A stretch of 64,000 bases of DNA, taken from the NCBI GenBank assembly GCA_029959295.1, contig JASCOH010000001.1, positions 974,210-1,038,209 on the forward strand. The letters run 5' to 3'. Shown here one piece after another: positions 9,741-18,719 of the stretch. Position 1 is the first letter of the stretch; the number at the start of each line of letters is the position of its first letter. The notes beneath the pieces were generated by a model. The model had not been told where the DNA came from. It worked only from the letters and a program-made list of their open reading frames with translations, and did not search any database. Source of the stretch: Flavobacteriaceae bacterium PS02334. GTDB lineage: Bacteria; Bacteroidota; Bacteroidia; Flavobacteriales; Flavobacteriaceae. The translations under genes were made by a program, and so were the position numbers.

Positions 9741-9748
9741 CAAAAGTA
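9741..9748 (-). promoter_or_regulatory. -7 box (TACTTTTG) of the kinase-regulator operon
   Basis: TACTTTTG plus C on the minus strand matches TAnnTTTG. A TTG lies 16 bp further upstream (GGATTAAAAG follows it), somewhat close. The leader would be about 45 nt. Confidence 0.5.
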
Positions 9749-9812
9749 ATATTTACTTTTAATCCAATAGCGCTGAATTAGAATTTGAGGGTTTTGAGTG
9801 AGAATTTGAAAC

Positions 9813-9843
9813 AAAAAAAGCAATCCCAAAAGAGATTGCTTTT
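9813..9843 (-). terminator. Terminator of the PPOX-family gene
   Basis: AGCAATC (9819-9825) pairs with GATTGCT (9834-9840). On the minus strand the stem is followed by seven T. It sits about 20 bp after the stop codon of the gene at 9865-10410. Confidence 0.75.
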
Positions 9844-9864
9844 CAACAGTATTTAAAAAATATA

Positions 9865-10410
9865 TTAGTTCTTTTGCTCTGGAGTGCTGTGGCCGTGACC
9901 GCCCTGCTCTCCTGTATTTTGCTCAATGACTTCAAGATTTGAATCTATGAAATAAGCGCTTCCGAAACCGTTCACATAAGCGCCTCTTTGAGGTTTTAGT
10001 TCAAAAAGAACGAAATCTGTCATTTCAGCAAGCACGTCCACTACTTTTCCGTGACGTTCTTTCAAGCCATCTATCGCTTGTGCGAAAAGAGGATTTTCTT
10101 TCTCGATAAGATTTGCCTCGCTGTTCACAGTCAAGCGCGTTCTTGCATAAATCTGTTTTCCTGCCGCTTCGTCCTCAATAAACATGATTGACGCTTTTTT
10201 TCTATCTTGAAGATTCTTAGTATGTTTTGCCATGTAAGAAACATAAATATAGAAGCTTCCGTCAATTAAAACAAAAGGCGCATAGCTTGAAACCGGATTT
10301 CCTTCTGCATCAACTGTTGCCAAGATCAATGATTTTGTGCTTTCCACTAATTCTTTAACTTTTGGTGCTTTTGGCTTTACTTGTGACTGGTCAGTATGTG
10401 TAGTACTCAT
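9865..10410 (-). CDS. Pyridoxamine-5'-phosphate-oxidase-fold protein, HugZ-like
   Basis: A 181-residue protein with the split-barrel flavin/heme-binding fold. Visible pattern: SLILATVDAEGNPVSSYAPF, then FYIYVSYMAKHTKNLQ and ASIMFIEDE, which is the arrangement of the HugZ/HutZ branch used in heme handling. The C-terminal part (RGAYVNGFGSAYFID) also matches that branch. The tail is His/Gly/Glu-rich (TGEQGGHGHSTPEQKN) and could bind metal. Heme degradation or storage is inferred from family resemblance only; no heme uptake gene lies beside it. Single gene with its own terminator. Confidence 0.8.
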   Translation of the reverse strand: MSTTHTDQSQVKPKAPKVKELVESTKSLILATVDAEGNPVSSYAPFVLIDGSFYIYVSYMAKHTKNLQDRKKASIMFIEDEAAGKQIYARTRLTVNSEANLIEKENPLFAQAIDGLKERHGKVVDVLAEMTDFVLFELKPQRGAYVNGFGSAYFIDSNLEVIEQNTGEQGGHGHSTPEQKN

Positions 10411-10516
10411 AATAGGGACTTTTGATTATATAAAAATTTGATGGGCGAAAGTTACGACAGTCAATTAAAAAAAGCTATGATAAAAGTCAGTTTTTAAGAA
10501 TAATTCTAAATAAGAA

Positions 10517-10548
10517 ACCCTGACACCATTAAAAAATGCTGTCAGGGT
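10517..10548 (-). terminator. Terminator hairpin of eno
   Basis: ACCCTGACA (10517-10525) and TGTCAGGGT (10540-10548) form a perfect 9-bp stem with a 14-nt AT-rich loop. On the minus strand it is followed by TTCTTATTTAG, a broken T-run, so efficiency is uncertain. It lies 24 bp after the eno stop codon. Confidence 0.65.
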
Positions 10549-10571
10549 ACTTATTATAAAACTAAAATTAC

Positions 10572-12185
<1,614 letters not shown>

Positions 12186-12947
12186 ATGCTACACAATTAC
12201 GAACCATCTATTAAACGTTTTGTCATTGCAACAATATTATGTATTGTAATAACAATTATCGGTATAGTTGCTATAACTTTTCAATTAGCAATCATAGACA
12301 AATTACCAAATAATTTTGGTGTATTTGGCGATGCAATGGGAGGGGTACTTAATCCTATCATTGCAATTGGAGCAGCACTCCTAACATTTCTAGCGTTTTA
12401 TATGCAAATTGTTTCGAATGAAGAATTAAAATCCCAATTTAATAAAACACAGATTAATCAACATACAGATTTTAAATTTAATAACTATCGAAACCAACTA
12501 AATCTCTTTATAAACGAATTCAACAGTTTTAACATTTCATACCACAATAACAAAATGATTACCAATATAAATGAATTAAAAGATAAAAATGCCAAGAAAT
12601 ACAATTTTATTGGATTACAAGCAATTCAACTTTTCTTGATTGAGTTCTTTAGAGACAAAGGTGAAAAGGAAAAGAATGGAACTAAGAATGTAAGATTAAA
12701 CGATAGTTATATGGGTATATATTTAACGTTAACAAATATGATTATTCATTACCATTATATTTTCGAATCAATTAACAAAAGTAAACTCGAAGATGAATAT
12801 TTGCTTGATTTGAAAAGCCTAACAACATATATTTATTATTCAAAACTCGTATATATATTTCAAATTTTAGAGACCGAATCAATTAATAGTGATTTAAAAT
12901 TGAGAATTGAAAGCATTAAAAACTATTACAATTATCCATCTGTTTAA
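12186..12947 (+). CDS. Two-helix membrane protein resembling putative phage abortive-infection proteins
   Basis: About 253 residues from the ATG at 12186; an in-frame GTG at 12162 would add 8. Two N-terminal membrane helices (IATILCIVITIIGIVAITF and PIIAIGAALLTFLAFYMQI) flank FGVFGDAMGGVLNP. That pattern, helix, G-rich NP loop, helix, then a long soluble alpha-helical domain with FNNYRNQLN, is what I know from the putAbiC-type family of putative phage abortive-infection proteins. The coding sequence is much richer in A/T than its neighbours and stands alone between eno and a decayed transposase and repeats, which suggests lateral acquisition. Phage defence is an inference from family resemblance; moderate confidence. 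Confidence 0.6.
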   Translation: MLHNYEPSIKRFVIATILCIVITIIGIVAITFQLAIIDKLPNNFGVFGDAMGGVLNPIIAIGAALLTFLAFYMQIVSNEELKSQFNKTQINQHTDFKFNNYRNQLNLFINEFNSFNISYHNNKMITNINELKDKNAKKYNFIGLQAIQLFLIEFFRDKGEKEKNGTKNVRLNDSYMGIYLTLTNMIIHYHYIFESINKSKLEDEYLLDLKSLTTYIYYSKLVYIFQILETESINSDLKLRIESIKNYYNYPSV

Positions 12948-13000
12948 TAAAAGCCCTTACTTGCGCGAGCGTTGACGACACAGATACTTGTACTCGTAAT

Positions 13001-13145
13001 CTAATTCAAATCTATTTCCAAAACAGTTTGAACATCATTGCCATAATTTCTTTCACTGCTATATTTCCAATCAATCGAATCTCTGACAAAACCCCTTTCA
13101 ACAGGATTATGATCTAATTTATTAGCTCTCATCCAAATTTTATGA
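13001..13145 (-). pseudogene. C-terminal remnant of an IS200-like / RAYT (Y1) transposase
   Basis: The minus strand reads ...WMRANKLDHNPVERGFVRD, then SIDWKYSSERNYGNDVQTVL, then EIDLN and a stop at 13001. The motif HNPVERGFV followed by WKYSSxRNY is the conserved C-terminal end of REP-associated tyrosine (Y1) transposases. The catalytic HUH motif and Tyr are absent: upstream the frame dissolves into the 21-bp repeat array starting at 13147. No start codon or promoter. A decayed transposase end. Confidence 0.75.
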
Positions 13146-13146
13146 G

Positions 13147-13497
13147 TCCTCAACCGAATTTAGTTAGTCATCAACCGAACTTTATTAGTCTAAAAGTAAA
13201 TAAAGTTAGTAAGGATGTATATTTAATTAGTCCAAAAGTATATTAAGTCAGTCTAAACGTGTATTAAATCAGTCCAGACGATAATTAAATTAGTCTAAAA
13301 GTATATTAAGTTAATCCAAACGTGTATTAAATCAGTCCAGACAATAATTAAATTAGTCTAAAAGTATATTAAGTTAGTCCAAACGTGTATTAAATCAGTC
13401 CAGACGATAATTAAATTAGTCTAAACGTATATTTAATTAGTCCAACAGTGAATTTAGTTAGTCCTAATGATAATAAAGTTAGTCCTAAAGGTTAATC
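13147..13497. repeat. Tandem array of 17 imperfect 21-bp repeats
   Basis: Units begin with GTC(C/T) and end TTA or TCA; nearly all are exactly 21 bp (the third is 20). Typical units are GTCTAAAAGTATATTAAGTT-A and GTCCAAACGTGTATTAAATC-A. From about 13251 to 13419 a higher-order 63-bp unit (three different 21-mers) is repeated with few changes. All six frames contain stops, so it is not coding. Twenty-one bp is two turns of B-DNA, so every unit presents the same face. It abuts the transposase remnant. Confidence 0.9.
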
Positions 13498-13576
13498 TCT
13501 ATTAGAATAAGACATTCATTAATTACAAATCCTCAAAAAATGGCCCTCTCAGCAAAGTAAAATCGGACTTTAAAAC

Positions 13577-13608
13577 AAAGCGAACCGCTTTAAGCCGCCC
13601 TAAATTTG
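13577..13608 (+). promoter_or_regulatory. Promoter and palindromic operator candidate of the VOC gene
   Basis: TAAATTTG at 13601-13608 is a perfect -7 box, 22 bp before the ATG. Just upstream, AAAGCG (13577-13582) and CGCTTT (13586-13591) form a palindrome with a 3-bp centre in the -33/spacer region, where a repressor would block polymerase. No clear TTG is present. Confidence 0.45.
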
Positions 13609-13630
13609 TCTAACACAAAAAAACAAAATC

Positions 13631-14008
13631 ATGTTAGACCACATTATTCTCACAGTTAGCGATTTCAAACGTTCGGTAGATTTTTATACGAAAGCCTTAG
13701 AACCGCTTGGCATTACAATGGAAATGGATTATAAAGGCCCAGAAAACCACCCTAATTTAAAAGGTTTTGGCGATGGCAACACTATCTTTTTTTGGATGAA
13801 GGAAGGAAAGGCCAATGCGAACGGAACGCATATCGGATTCGTAGCAAAAGACCACGCACAAGTGGATGCCTTCCACAAAGCGGCAGTTGCAGCCGGAGCC
13901 CAAGTTCTTGAATCTCCTAGAGTTTTTCTTGAATATTATCCTGGGTATTATGCGACATGGGTACTTGATCCTGACGGTTATGAAATTGAGCTTGTACACA
14001 AAAGCTAA
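13631..14008 (+). CDS. VOC-family protein (glyoxalase / bleomycin-resistance fold)
   Basis: A 125-residue single-module vicinal-oxygen-chelate protein. Metal-ligand positions are visible: His4 in MLDHIILTVSDF, His67 in NGTHIGFVA and Glu120 in DPDGYEIEL. Such proteins are dimeric lyases, dioxygenases or drug-binding proteins; the substrate cannot be told from sequence. It is followed by a terminator that also carries the promoter of the AraC gene, so the two are separate units. The AraC protein next door might regulate it, but nothing in the sequence proves that. Confidence 0.85.
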   Translation: MLDHIILTVSDFKRSVDFYTKALEPLGITMEMDYKGPENHPNLKGFGDGNTIFFWMKEGKANANGTHIGFVAKDHAQVDAFHKAAVAAGAQVLESPRVFLEYYPGYYATWVLDPDGYEIELVHKS

Positions 14009-14039
14009 AGACAGAATTTAATTCTAGCATAAAATTATA

Positions 14040-14074
14040 GAGAGAGGTGTTTTATATTTGCGCCTCTCTTTTTA
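14040..14074 (+). terminator. Terminator of the VOC gene, with the next promoter in its loop
   Basis: AGAGAGG (14041-14047) pairs with CCTCTCT (14063-14069), followed by TTTTTATT. The 15-nt loop contains TATATTTG, the -7 box of the AraC gene. Confidence 0.7.
14053..14060 (+). promoter_or_regulatory. -7 box (TATATTTG) of the AraC-family gene
   Basis: A perfect TAnnTTTG followed by C. Transcription should start near 14066, so a start codon at 14047 in the same frame is upstream of the mRNA and the ATG at 14092 is the real start. No TTG -33 element is evident. Confidence 0.6.
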
Positions 14075-14091
14075 TTCGTAAATTTGTGATC

Positions 14092-14901
14092 ATGGGACAG
14101 CAACAAAGCGAATATGCAGAAATTCTATTGTCGTGCATTGAAGAAAAATACTTCAAGAATGAAATTGCTTTAGAGCACCATTCTTTTGCAAGGATCATTT
14201 CGGGCGAAATGAAAGTGATACAGGCGGATAAGACCTATACTTTTGGTCCCGGACAGACCTTGCTTTTCCCCCGAAACCAACTTTCTACACTGATTAAAAA
14301 TCCAAAACACGGACTGCCGTACAAAGCGATGGTAATCTTTTTTACGCCAAAAAGATTAAAAGATTTTTATACCAAAAATCCTATTCAATTTACATCGCCA
14401 CATCTGCATAAGATCAAGACCTTTGAAAGCCATCCCCTTTTGGAAAGCTTTTTTGCTTCTTTGATTCCTTATTTTGATTTAGAAAGTGATCTGCCTGAAA
14501 AAATTGTTTCCATAAAAATAGAAGAAGCGCTGACCATACTTCGCAGCATCGATGCCACGGCAGATAACATCTTAGCTGATTTTTCACAGCCTGATAAAAT
14601 CAATCTTGCCCAGTTCATGGAGAAGAATTATATGTTCAATTTGACAATCGAAAGGTTCAGCTACCTGACCGGAAGAAGCCTCACTACTTTTAAGCGTGAT
14701 TTCAAAAAAGAATTCAACAATACGCCTCAAAAGTGGATTATCCAAAAAAGACTAGAACTTGCCCATTATCAACTGTCTGAAAAGAAGCAAAAACCGATTG
14801 ATGTGTATCTTGAAACTGGTTTTGAAAATCTTTCGCATTTTTCTTTTGCGTTCAAAAAGCATTTTGGATATTCGCCTACGGAGCTGACGTGCAATCGATA
14901 A
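14092..14901 (+). CDS. AraC-family transcriptional regulator
   Basis: A 269-residue DNA-binding protein starting MGQQQSEYAEI. The N-terminal half (about 1-150) has a cupin-like ligand-binding pattern (FGPGQTLLFPRNQLSTLIKN). The C-terminal 100 residues carry two helix-turn-helix motifs: LTIERFSYLTGRSLTTFKRDFKKEF and then PIDVYLETGFENLSHFSFAFKKHFGYSPTE, the classic AraC signature. The effector is unknown. The gene has its own promoter and is followed after 31 bp by the HD gene, with which it may be co-transcribed. Confidence 0.92.
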   Translation: MGQQQSEYAEILLSCIEEKYFKNEIALEHHSFARIISGEMKVIQADKTYTFGPGQTLLFPRNQLSTLIKNPKHGLPYKAMVIFFTPKRLKDFYTKNPIQFTSPHLHKIKTFESHPLLESFFASLIPYFDLESDLPEKIVSIKIEEALTILRSIDATADNILADFSQPDKINLAQFMEKNYMFNLTIERFSYLTGRSLTTFKRDFKKEFNNTPQKWIIQKRLELAHYQLSEKKQKPIDVYLETGFENLSHFSFAFKKHFGYSPTELTCNR

Positions 14902-14932
14902 AATTTTCCTTAAATTCATACGATAAACAACA

Positions 14933-15523
14933 ATGCTAACCGAAAACCTCCTAAAACAAGTCGCTTTCATCAAAGAAATCGACAAGCTGAAATACATCCA
15001 GCGCAAGACCAAGCTTTTCAACAGCGACCGCCACGAAAATGACGCCGAACACAGCTGGCATCTGGCCATGATGGCAATTGTTTTAGCCGAGCATTCAGAC
15101 AAGCCAATAGACGTGCTGAAAGTTTTGAAAATGGTTTTGATCCACGACATTGTGGAGATTGATGCGGGCGATATTTTTATTTATGATACGGTAAAAAACC
15201 ATTCCAACACCGACGAGGAACTGCTTGCCGCACAAAGAATCTTCGGGCTCTTGCCTGCAGCACAAGCTGAAGAATTTATAGCCATCTGGAAAGAATTCGA
15301 AGACGGAATAACCGACGAAGCCAAGTTTGCCAAAACAATGGACCGATTCGAACCCCTACTCCAAAACACTTCAAACAACGGCGGAACTTGGAAGGAATTT
15401 GACGTGCCGTATCAGAAAGTTTATGACAAGAAAGTAGCGATCAAAGACGGTTCATCCACCATCTGGAATTACGCCGAAAATTTAATTAATGAAAGCGTGG
15501 AAAAAGGAATTTTAAAGAAGTAA
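14933..15523 (+). CDS. HD-domain phosphohydrolase (YfbR-like)
   Basis: A 196-residue metal-dependent HD-superfamily protein. Key residues: HENDAEHSWHLA (His34, His40, His43), the HD doublet at 71-72 in LIHDIVEIDAGD, and a downstream Asp in TMDRFEPLLQN. The layout matches HD_3/YfbR-type 5'-deoxynucleotidases, which trim nucleoside monophosphates; the substrate is inferred. It lies 31 bp after the AraC gene and converges on the NYN gene with a 6-bp gap and no obvious terminator. Confidence 0.88.
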   Translation: MLTENLLKQVAFIKEIDKLKYIQRKTKLFNSDRHENDAEHSWHLAMMAIVLAEHSDKPIDVLKVLKMVLIHDIVEIDAGDIFIYDTVKNHSNTDEELLAAQRIFGLLPAAQAEEFIAIWKEFEDGITDEAKFAKTMDRFEPLLQNTSNNGGTWKEFDVPYQKVYDKKVAIKDGSSTIWNYAENLINESVEKGILKK

Positions 15524-15529
15524 CTTAAA

Positions 15530-16336
15530 TCAGCTGAATCTTAGCCTGACATAAACATGCTTTATTCCCTTTTTATCAGATTCCTTTTCGTCGATTTCTA
15601 AAATATCGGTAAGCGATTTCAGCATGGGCGTAAGCTTTGCAAAACCATAATTTCTGGAATCAAATTCAGGCTTTTTCCTGACCACAAGATTTCCAACATC
15701 GCCCAAAAATGCCCATCCGTCGTCGTCGGCGATATCTTCAATGGTCGATTCGATGAGTTGTATAATATCTTCATCGATTTTATTAAGCGGTTTTTGAGTA
15801 GCTTTTTCAGCAATTTTAGCGACTTCTTTTTCAACCACTTTTTTAATTTCAGAAGCAGCAACGGTGCTTTTAATTGTCTTTTTCTTGATGGCTCCGTCTA
15901 AAACTTCAATGAAAATAAACCGGTCGCAAGCGCTTATGAAGGGTTTAGGCGTTTTCTGTTCCCCGATTCCAATGACTTTCATGCCCGATTCCCGCAGTCG
16001 AATTGCCAAGCGCGTAAAATCACTGTCGCTTGAAACAATGCAGAAACCGTCTAATTTGCCTGAATACAACAAATCCATCGCATCAATAATCAAGGCAGAA
16101 TCAGAAGAATTTTTTCCAGAAGTATAGCTGTACTGCTGAATCGGCGTGATGGCGTGTTCCAGCAAAACGCTTTTCCATCCGTTGGCATTTGGACGCGTCC
16201 AGTCGGCATAAATTCGTTTGGTTGTCGGCGTTCCAAATTTGGTAATTTCTTCCATCATGCCTTTCACATTGCTGTAAGGCACATTGTCGGCATCAATCAA
16301 TACCGCAAGTTTTAATTCTTTTACGTTTTGAGACAT
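15530..16336 (-). CDS. NYN-domain (PIN-like) ribonuclease with C-terminal OST-HTH/LOTUS domain
   Basis: A 268-residue protein. The NYN domain (about 8-155) has the acidic active-site pattern: AVLIDADNVP (Asp15, Asp17), SSDSALIIDAMDLL (Asp78, Asp84) and CIVSSDSDFTRLA (Asp103, Asp105). After a Lys/Glu-rich linker the last 80 residues (IIQLIESTIEDIADDDGWAF to the end) form an OST-HTH/LOTUS-type winged helix expected to bind RNA. Such proteins are called LabA/DUF88 or Maf-like; an RNA-cleaving or RNA-binding role is inferred. All acidic residues needed for metal binding appear present. Monocistronic. Confidence 0.88.
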   Translation of the reverse strand: MSQNVKELKLAVLIDADNVPYSNVKGMMEEITKFGTPTTKRIYADWTRPNANGWKSVLLEHAITPIQQYSYTSGKNSSDSALIIDAMDLLYSGKLDGFCIVSSDSDFTRLAIRLRESGMKVIGIGEQKTPKPFISACDRFIFIEVLDGAIKKKTIKSTVAASEIKKVVEKEVAKIAEKATQKPLNKIDEDIIQLIESTIEDIADDDGWAFLGDVGNLVVRKKPEFDSRNYGFAKLTPMLKSLTDILEIDEKESDKKGIKHVYVRLRFS

Positions 16337-16413
16337 TTTAGAAATTTAAGTTCTTTAAAAGTAGTAAAAATATCGCCACTAGAAAATTTCGTTTTTAAAA
16401 ACTAATCACAAAC

Positions 16414-16441
16414 AAAAAAGACGCTTGTTACAGCGTCTTTT
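16414..16441 (-). terminator. Terminator of carA
   Basis: AAAAGACGC (16416-16424) pairs with GCGTCTTTT (16433-16441) around an 8-nt loop; on the minus strand a T-run follows. It begins 3 bp beyond the carA stop. Confidence 0.8.
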
Positions 16442-16444
16442 CAA

Positions 16445-17557
16445 TTAAGCCTTAACAGCTTTATTTATATTCTCAATAAAAATATCAAACAGATAAGAAG
16501 AGTCATGCGGACCAGGACTCGCTTCTGGATGGTATTGCACTGAGAAACAGTTTTTGTTTTTCATTCGCATTCCGGCAACGGTTCCGTCATTGATGTGCGT
16601 GTGTGTGATTTCTAAATCAGGATGTTTTTCTAGTTCTTCGCGATTGACTGCAAATCCGTGGTTTTGAGAAGTAATCTCTCCTTTTCCAGTGATTTCATTT
16701 TTCACCGGATGATTGATCCCTCTGTGTCCGTTGAACATTTTGTAAGTGGAAATTCCGTTTGCCAAAGCCAATACTTGGTGGCCAAGACAGATTCCGAAAA
16801 CAGGTTCGTCATTCTCCAAGATTTTCTTGGCAATCTCAATAGCGCCAAAAAGCGGATCAGGATCTCCAGGACCATTTGAAAGGAAAAATCCGTCTGGATT
16901 AAACGCTTTCATTTCTTCGTAAGTCGTATCGAAAGGAAAAACTTTGATGTAGCAGTCTCTCTTTGCTAGGTTTCTCAAGATGTTTTTCTTGATCCCTAAA
17001 TCCAAAGCTGCGATTTTATATTGAGCGGTTTCTTCTCCGATAAAATAAGGCTCTTTTGTAGAAACTTTTGAAGCCAGTTCCAAACCTTTCATATCTGGAA
17101 CTTCAGCAAGCAATGCTTTTAATTCTTCTACTGATTTTCCATCTGTAGAAATTACCGCATTCATCGCTCCATTATCGCGGATATAGCTTACCAAAGCTCT
17201 GGTGTCTACATCAGAAATGCAGATCAGGTTTTGTTTCTTGAAATAATCTTCCAAGTTTTCTGAAGAGTTCACACGGGAATGATTGAAAGAAAAGTTTTTG
17301 CAAACCAATCCAGAAATCATGATTTTGTCTGCTTCAATGTCTTCTTCATTTACGCCGTAGTTTCCGATGTGGGCGTTTGTTGCGACCATGATCTGGCCGA
17401 AATAAGAAGGATCTGTGAAGATTTCTTGGTAGCCGGTCATTCCTGTATTAAAACATACTTCTCCAAAAGTAGTGCCGCTGATTCCCATTGATTTTCCGTG
17501 GAAAATGGTTCCGTCGCTTAAGAGCAGGATGGCGCTTTGTCGTGTTGTGTATTTCAT
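16445..17557 (-). CDS. carA: Carbamoyl-phosphate synthase small (glutaminase) subunit
   Basis: Releases ammonia from glutamine for the large subunit CarB, feeding pyrimidine and arginine synthesis. 370 residues, the usual length. The N-terminal CPSase small-chain domain (TGMTGYQEIFTDPSYFGQI) is followed by a class I glutamine amidotransferase domain with SNGPGDPDP, the nucleophile in FGICLGHQVLALA, NHGFAV and the His/Glu pair in YHPEASPGPHDS. carB is not in this window. It sits between rplQ and eno, as often in Flavobacterium. Promoter box TAAATTTG at 17642-17649. Confidence 0.97.
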   Translation of the reverse strand: MKYTTRQSAILLLSDGTIFHGKSMGISGTTFGEVCFNTGMTGYQEIFTDPSYFGQIMVATNAHIGNYGVNEEDIEADKIMISGLVCKNFSFNHSRVNSSENLEDYFKKQNLICISDVDTRALVSYIRDNGAMNAVISTDGKSVEELKALLAEVPDMKGLELASKVSTKEPYFIGEETAQYKIAALDLGIKKNILRNLAKRDCYIKVFPFDTTYEEMKAFNPDGFFLSNGPGDPDPLFGAIEIAKKILENDEPVFGICLGHQVLALANGISTYKMFNGHRGINHPVKNEITGKGEITSQNHGFAVNREELEKHPDLEITHTHINDGTVAGMRMKNKNCFSVQYHPEASPGPHDSSYLFDIFIENINKAVKA

Positions 17558-17641
17558 TCGTCGTAGTTATTTTTTTTTATTTGACTCATGGAACTCGCTA
17601 AGCTTCGTTTCATTTGTAGTTGTTGTGTGTAGTTGCGGGTG

Positions 17642-17649
17642 CAAATTTA
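17642..17649 (-). promoter_or_regulatory. -7 box (TAAATTTG) of carA
   Basis: A perfect TAnnTTTG plus C on the minus strand, 84 bp before the carA ATG. No TTG is seen at the expected distance, so the -33 element is weak. Confidence 0.45.
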
Positions 17650-18086
17650 ATTCAATTTATGGGTATTTGAAAATTTATTTGTTCTGCTTGTATGTTTTGG
17701 AATGCGGATTTTGGCGGATGGCGCTGATTAACGCGGATTTTTCAAAAATTGTGCTTATAATCTTCTTGTGACCGTGCGGACAAAGGACGAATCTGCGATG
17801 TCTTTAGCTTTTAAAAACGTTCCCTCGACTGCGCTCGGGATGACACTGAAGATATTGCTTACCGACAAAGGTTGGGACTGGCGTTTGCAAAAATGCCAAG
17901 CGTTTCTCTCATAGCCCCGATGGTGCCTTTGTTTGAGCTCTTAAACCTGCGACCGAGCAGGTTTAAAGCGAGTGGCTCCAGCGGAAATTGCCTTTGCTGG
18001 AAATGCCTTGTGTTTCGCTTCTGAAAACGTTCCCTCGACTGTGCTTGACAAACTTTATGTGATTGCTTCGTTCCTCGCAATGACGC
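17650..18086. other. Intergenic region between rplQ and carA with repeats
   Basis: No gene. It holds an 18-bp direct repeat, AAAACGTTCCCTCGACTG, at 17814-17831 and 18024-18041, the first continuing into a palindromic TCCCTCGACTGCGCTCGGGA; an ATTGC...GCAAT hairpin at about 18062-18081; and a structured segment described separately. The higher GC and repeat content contrast with the flanking genes. Confidence 0.7.
17881..18010. ncRNA. Candidate structured intergenic RNA-like element
   Basis: TTAAACCTGC (17941-17950) and GCAGGTTTAA (17957-17966) form a perfect 10-bp stem with a 6-nt loop, enclosed by GAGC (17935-17938) and GCTC (17975-17978). CAGC...GCTG follows (from 17979). It shares the phrase TAGCCCCGAT and CAGCGGAAAT with the element at 44230-44328, in the plus orientation. 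No promoter was recognised and function is unknown. Confidence 0.3.
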
Positions 18087-18120
18087 AAAAAAAAAGGATA
18101 AACTATAATAGCTTATCCTT
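18087..18120 (-). terminator. Terminator of the rpoA-rplQ end of the ribosomal operon
   Basis: On the minus strand AAGGATAA-GCTA pairs with TAGT-TTATCCTT and is followed by nine T. It lies 28 bp past the rplQ stop. Confidence 0.8.
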
Positions 18121-18147
18121 GATTTTTTTATGAAATGAATTTCTTCA

Positions 18148-18657
18148 TTATTCTGCAGCGTCTGTAGAAGTTTCTTCAGTAGATTTTGCTGGTGCTTCTG
18201 CTTTTGGAGCTTCTTCAACAACTGTTTCTTCTTTTTTAGCTTTTCCACCACGACGGCTTTTTGCTTTTTTAACTTCTTTTTTACCACCGTTGTAAAGTTC
18301 GTTGAAATCTACTAGTTCGATCATCGCCATGTCAGCGTTATCTCCTAGACGATTTCCAAGCTTGATGATACGTGTGTATCCACCTGGACGATCTCCTACT
18401 TTTGCAGCTACGTCTCTGAACAAGTCAGTTACCGCATATTTGCTTCTTAGGTAAGCGAAAACAACACGTCTGTTGTGCGTTGTATCATCCTTTGATTTTG
18501 TGATCAATGGCTCAACGAATTGTTTAAGCGCTTTTGCTTTAGCGACAGTTGTGTTAATACGTTTGTGCTCGATAAGAGAACAAGCCATATTAGCTAACAT
18601 TGCCTTTCTGTGCGATGTTTGTCTGCTTAAGTGATTGAATTTTTTTCCGTGTCTCAT
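18148..18657 (-). CDS. rplQ: 50S ribosomal protein L17
   Basis: Begins [20 protein letters not shown], the L17 signature, and continues with [13 protein letters not shown] and [16 protein letters not shown]. The conserved domain ends near residue 130. A further 35-40 residues form a Lys-then-Ala/Glu-rich tail ([20 protein letters not shown]), so the protein is 169 residues against about 120-130 in E. coli. Tails of this kind are common in Bacteroidota L17. Last gene of the cluster, 62 bp after rpoA and followed by a strong terminator. Confidence 0.96.
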   Translation of the reverse strand: MRHGKKFNHLSRQTSHRKAMLANMACSLIEHKRINTTVAKAKALKQFVEPLITKSKDDTTHNRRVVFAYLRSKYAVTDLFRDVAAKVGDRPGGYTRIIKLGNRLGDNADMAMIELVDFNELYNGGKKEVKKAKSRRGGKAKKEETVVEEAPKAEAPAKSTEETSTDAAE

Positions 18658-18719
18658 GACGTGTTTTTTTTAACTTCATCTTGCTTCAATCCTCTTTGGA
18701 GAGCAAAATATGAAGTAAT

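Noticed and set aside
13147-13497. CRISPR array
   Set aside because: The repeats are 21 bp, contiguous and imperfect, with no unique spacers and no cas gene nearby.
14047-14091. Upstream start of the AraC gene
   Set aside because: It lies on the -7 box and terminator loop, before the expected transcription start.
17859-18287. Minus-strand frame of 142 codons starting with Lys-rich sequence
   Set aside because: It is an alternative frame of the Lys/Glu-rich tail of rplQ that runs past the rplQ terminator into repeats.
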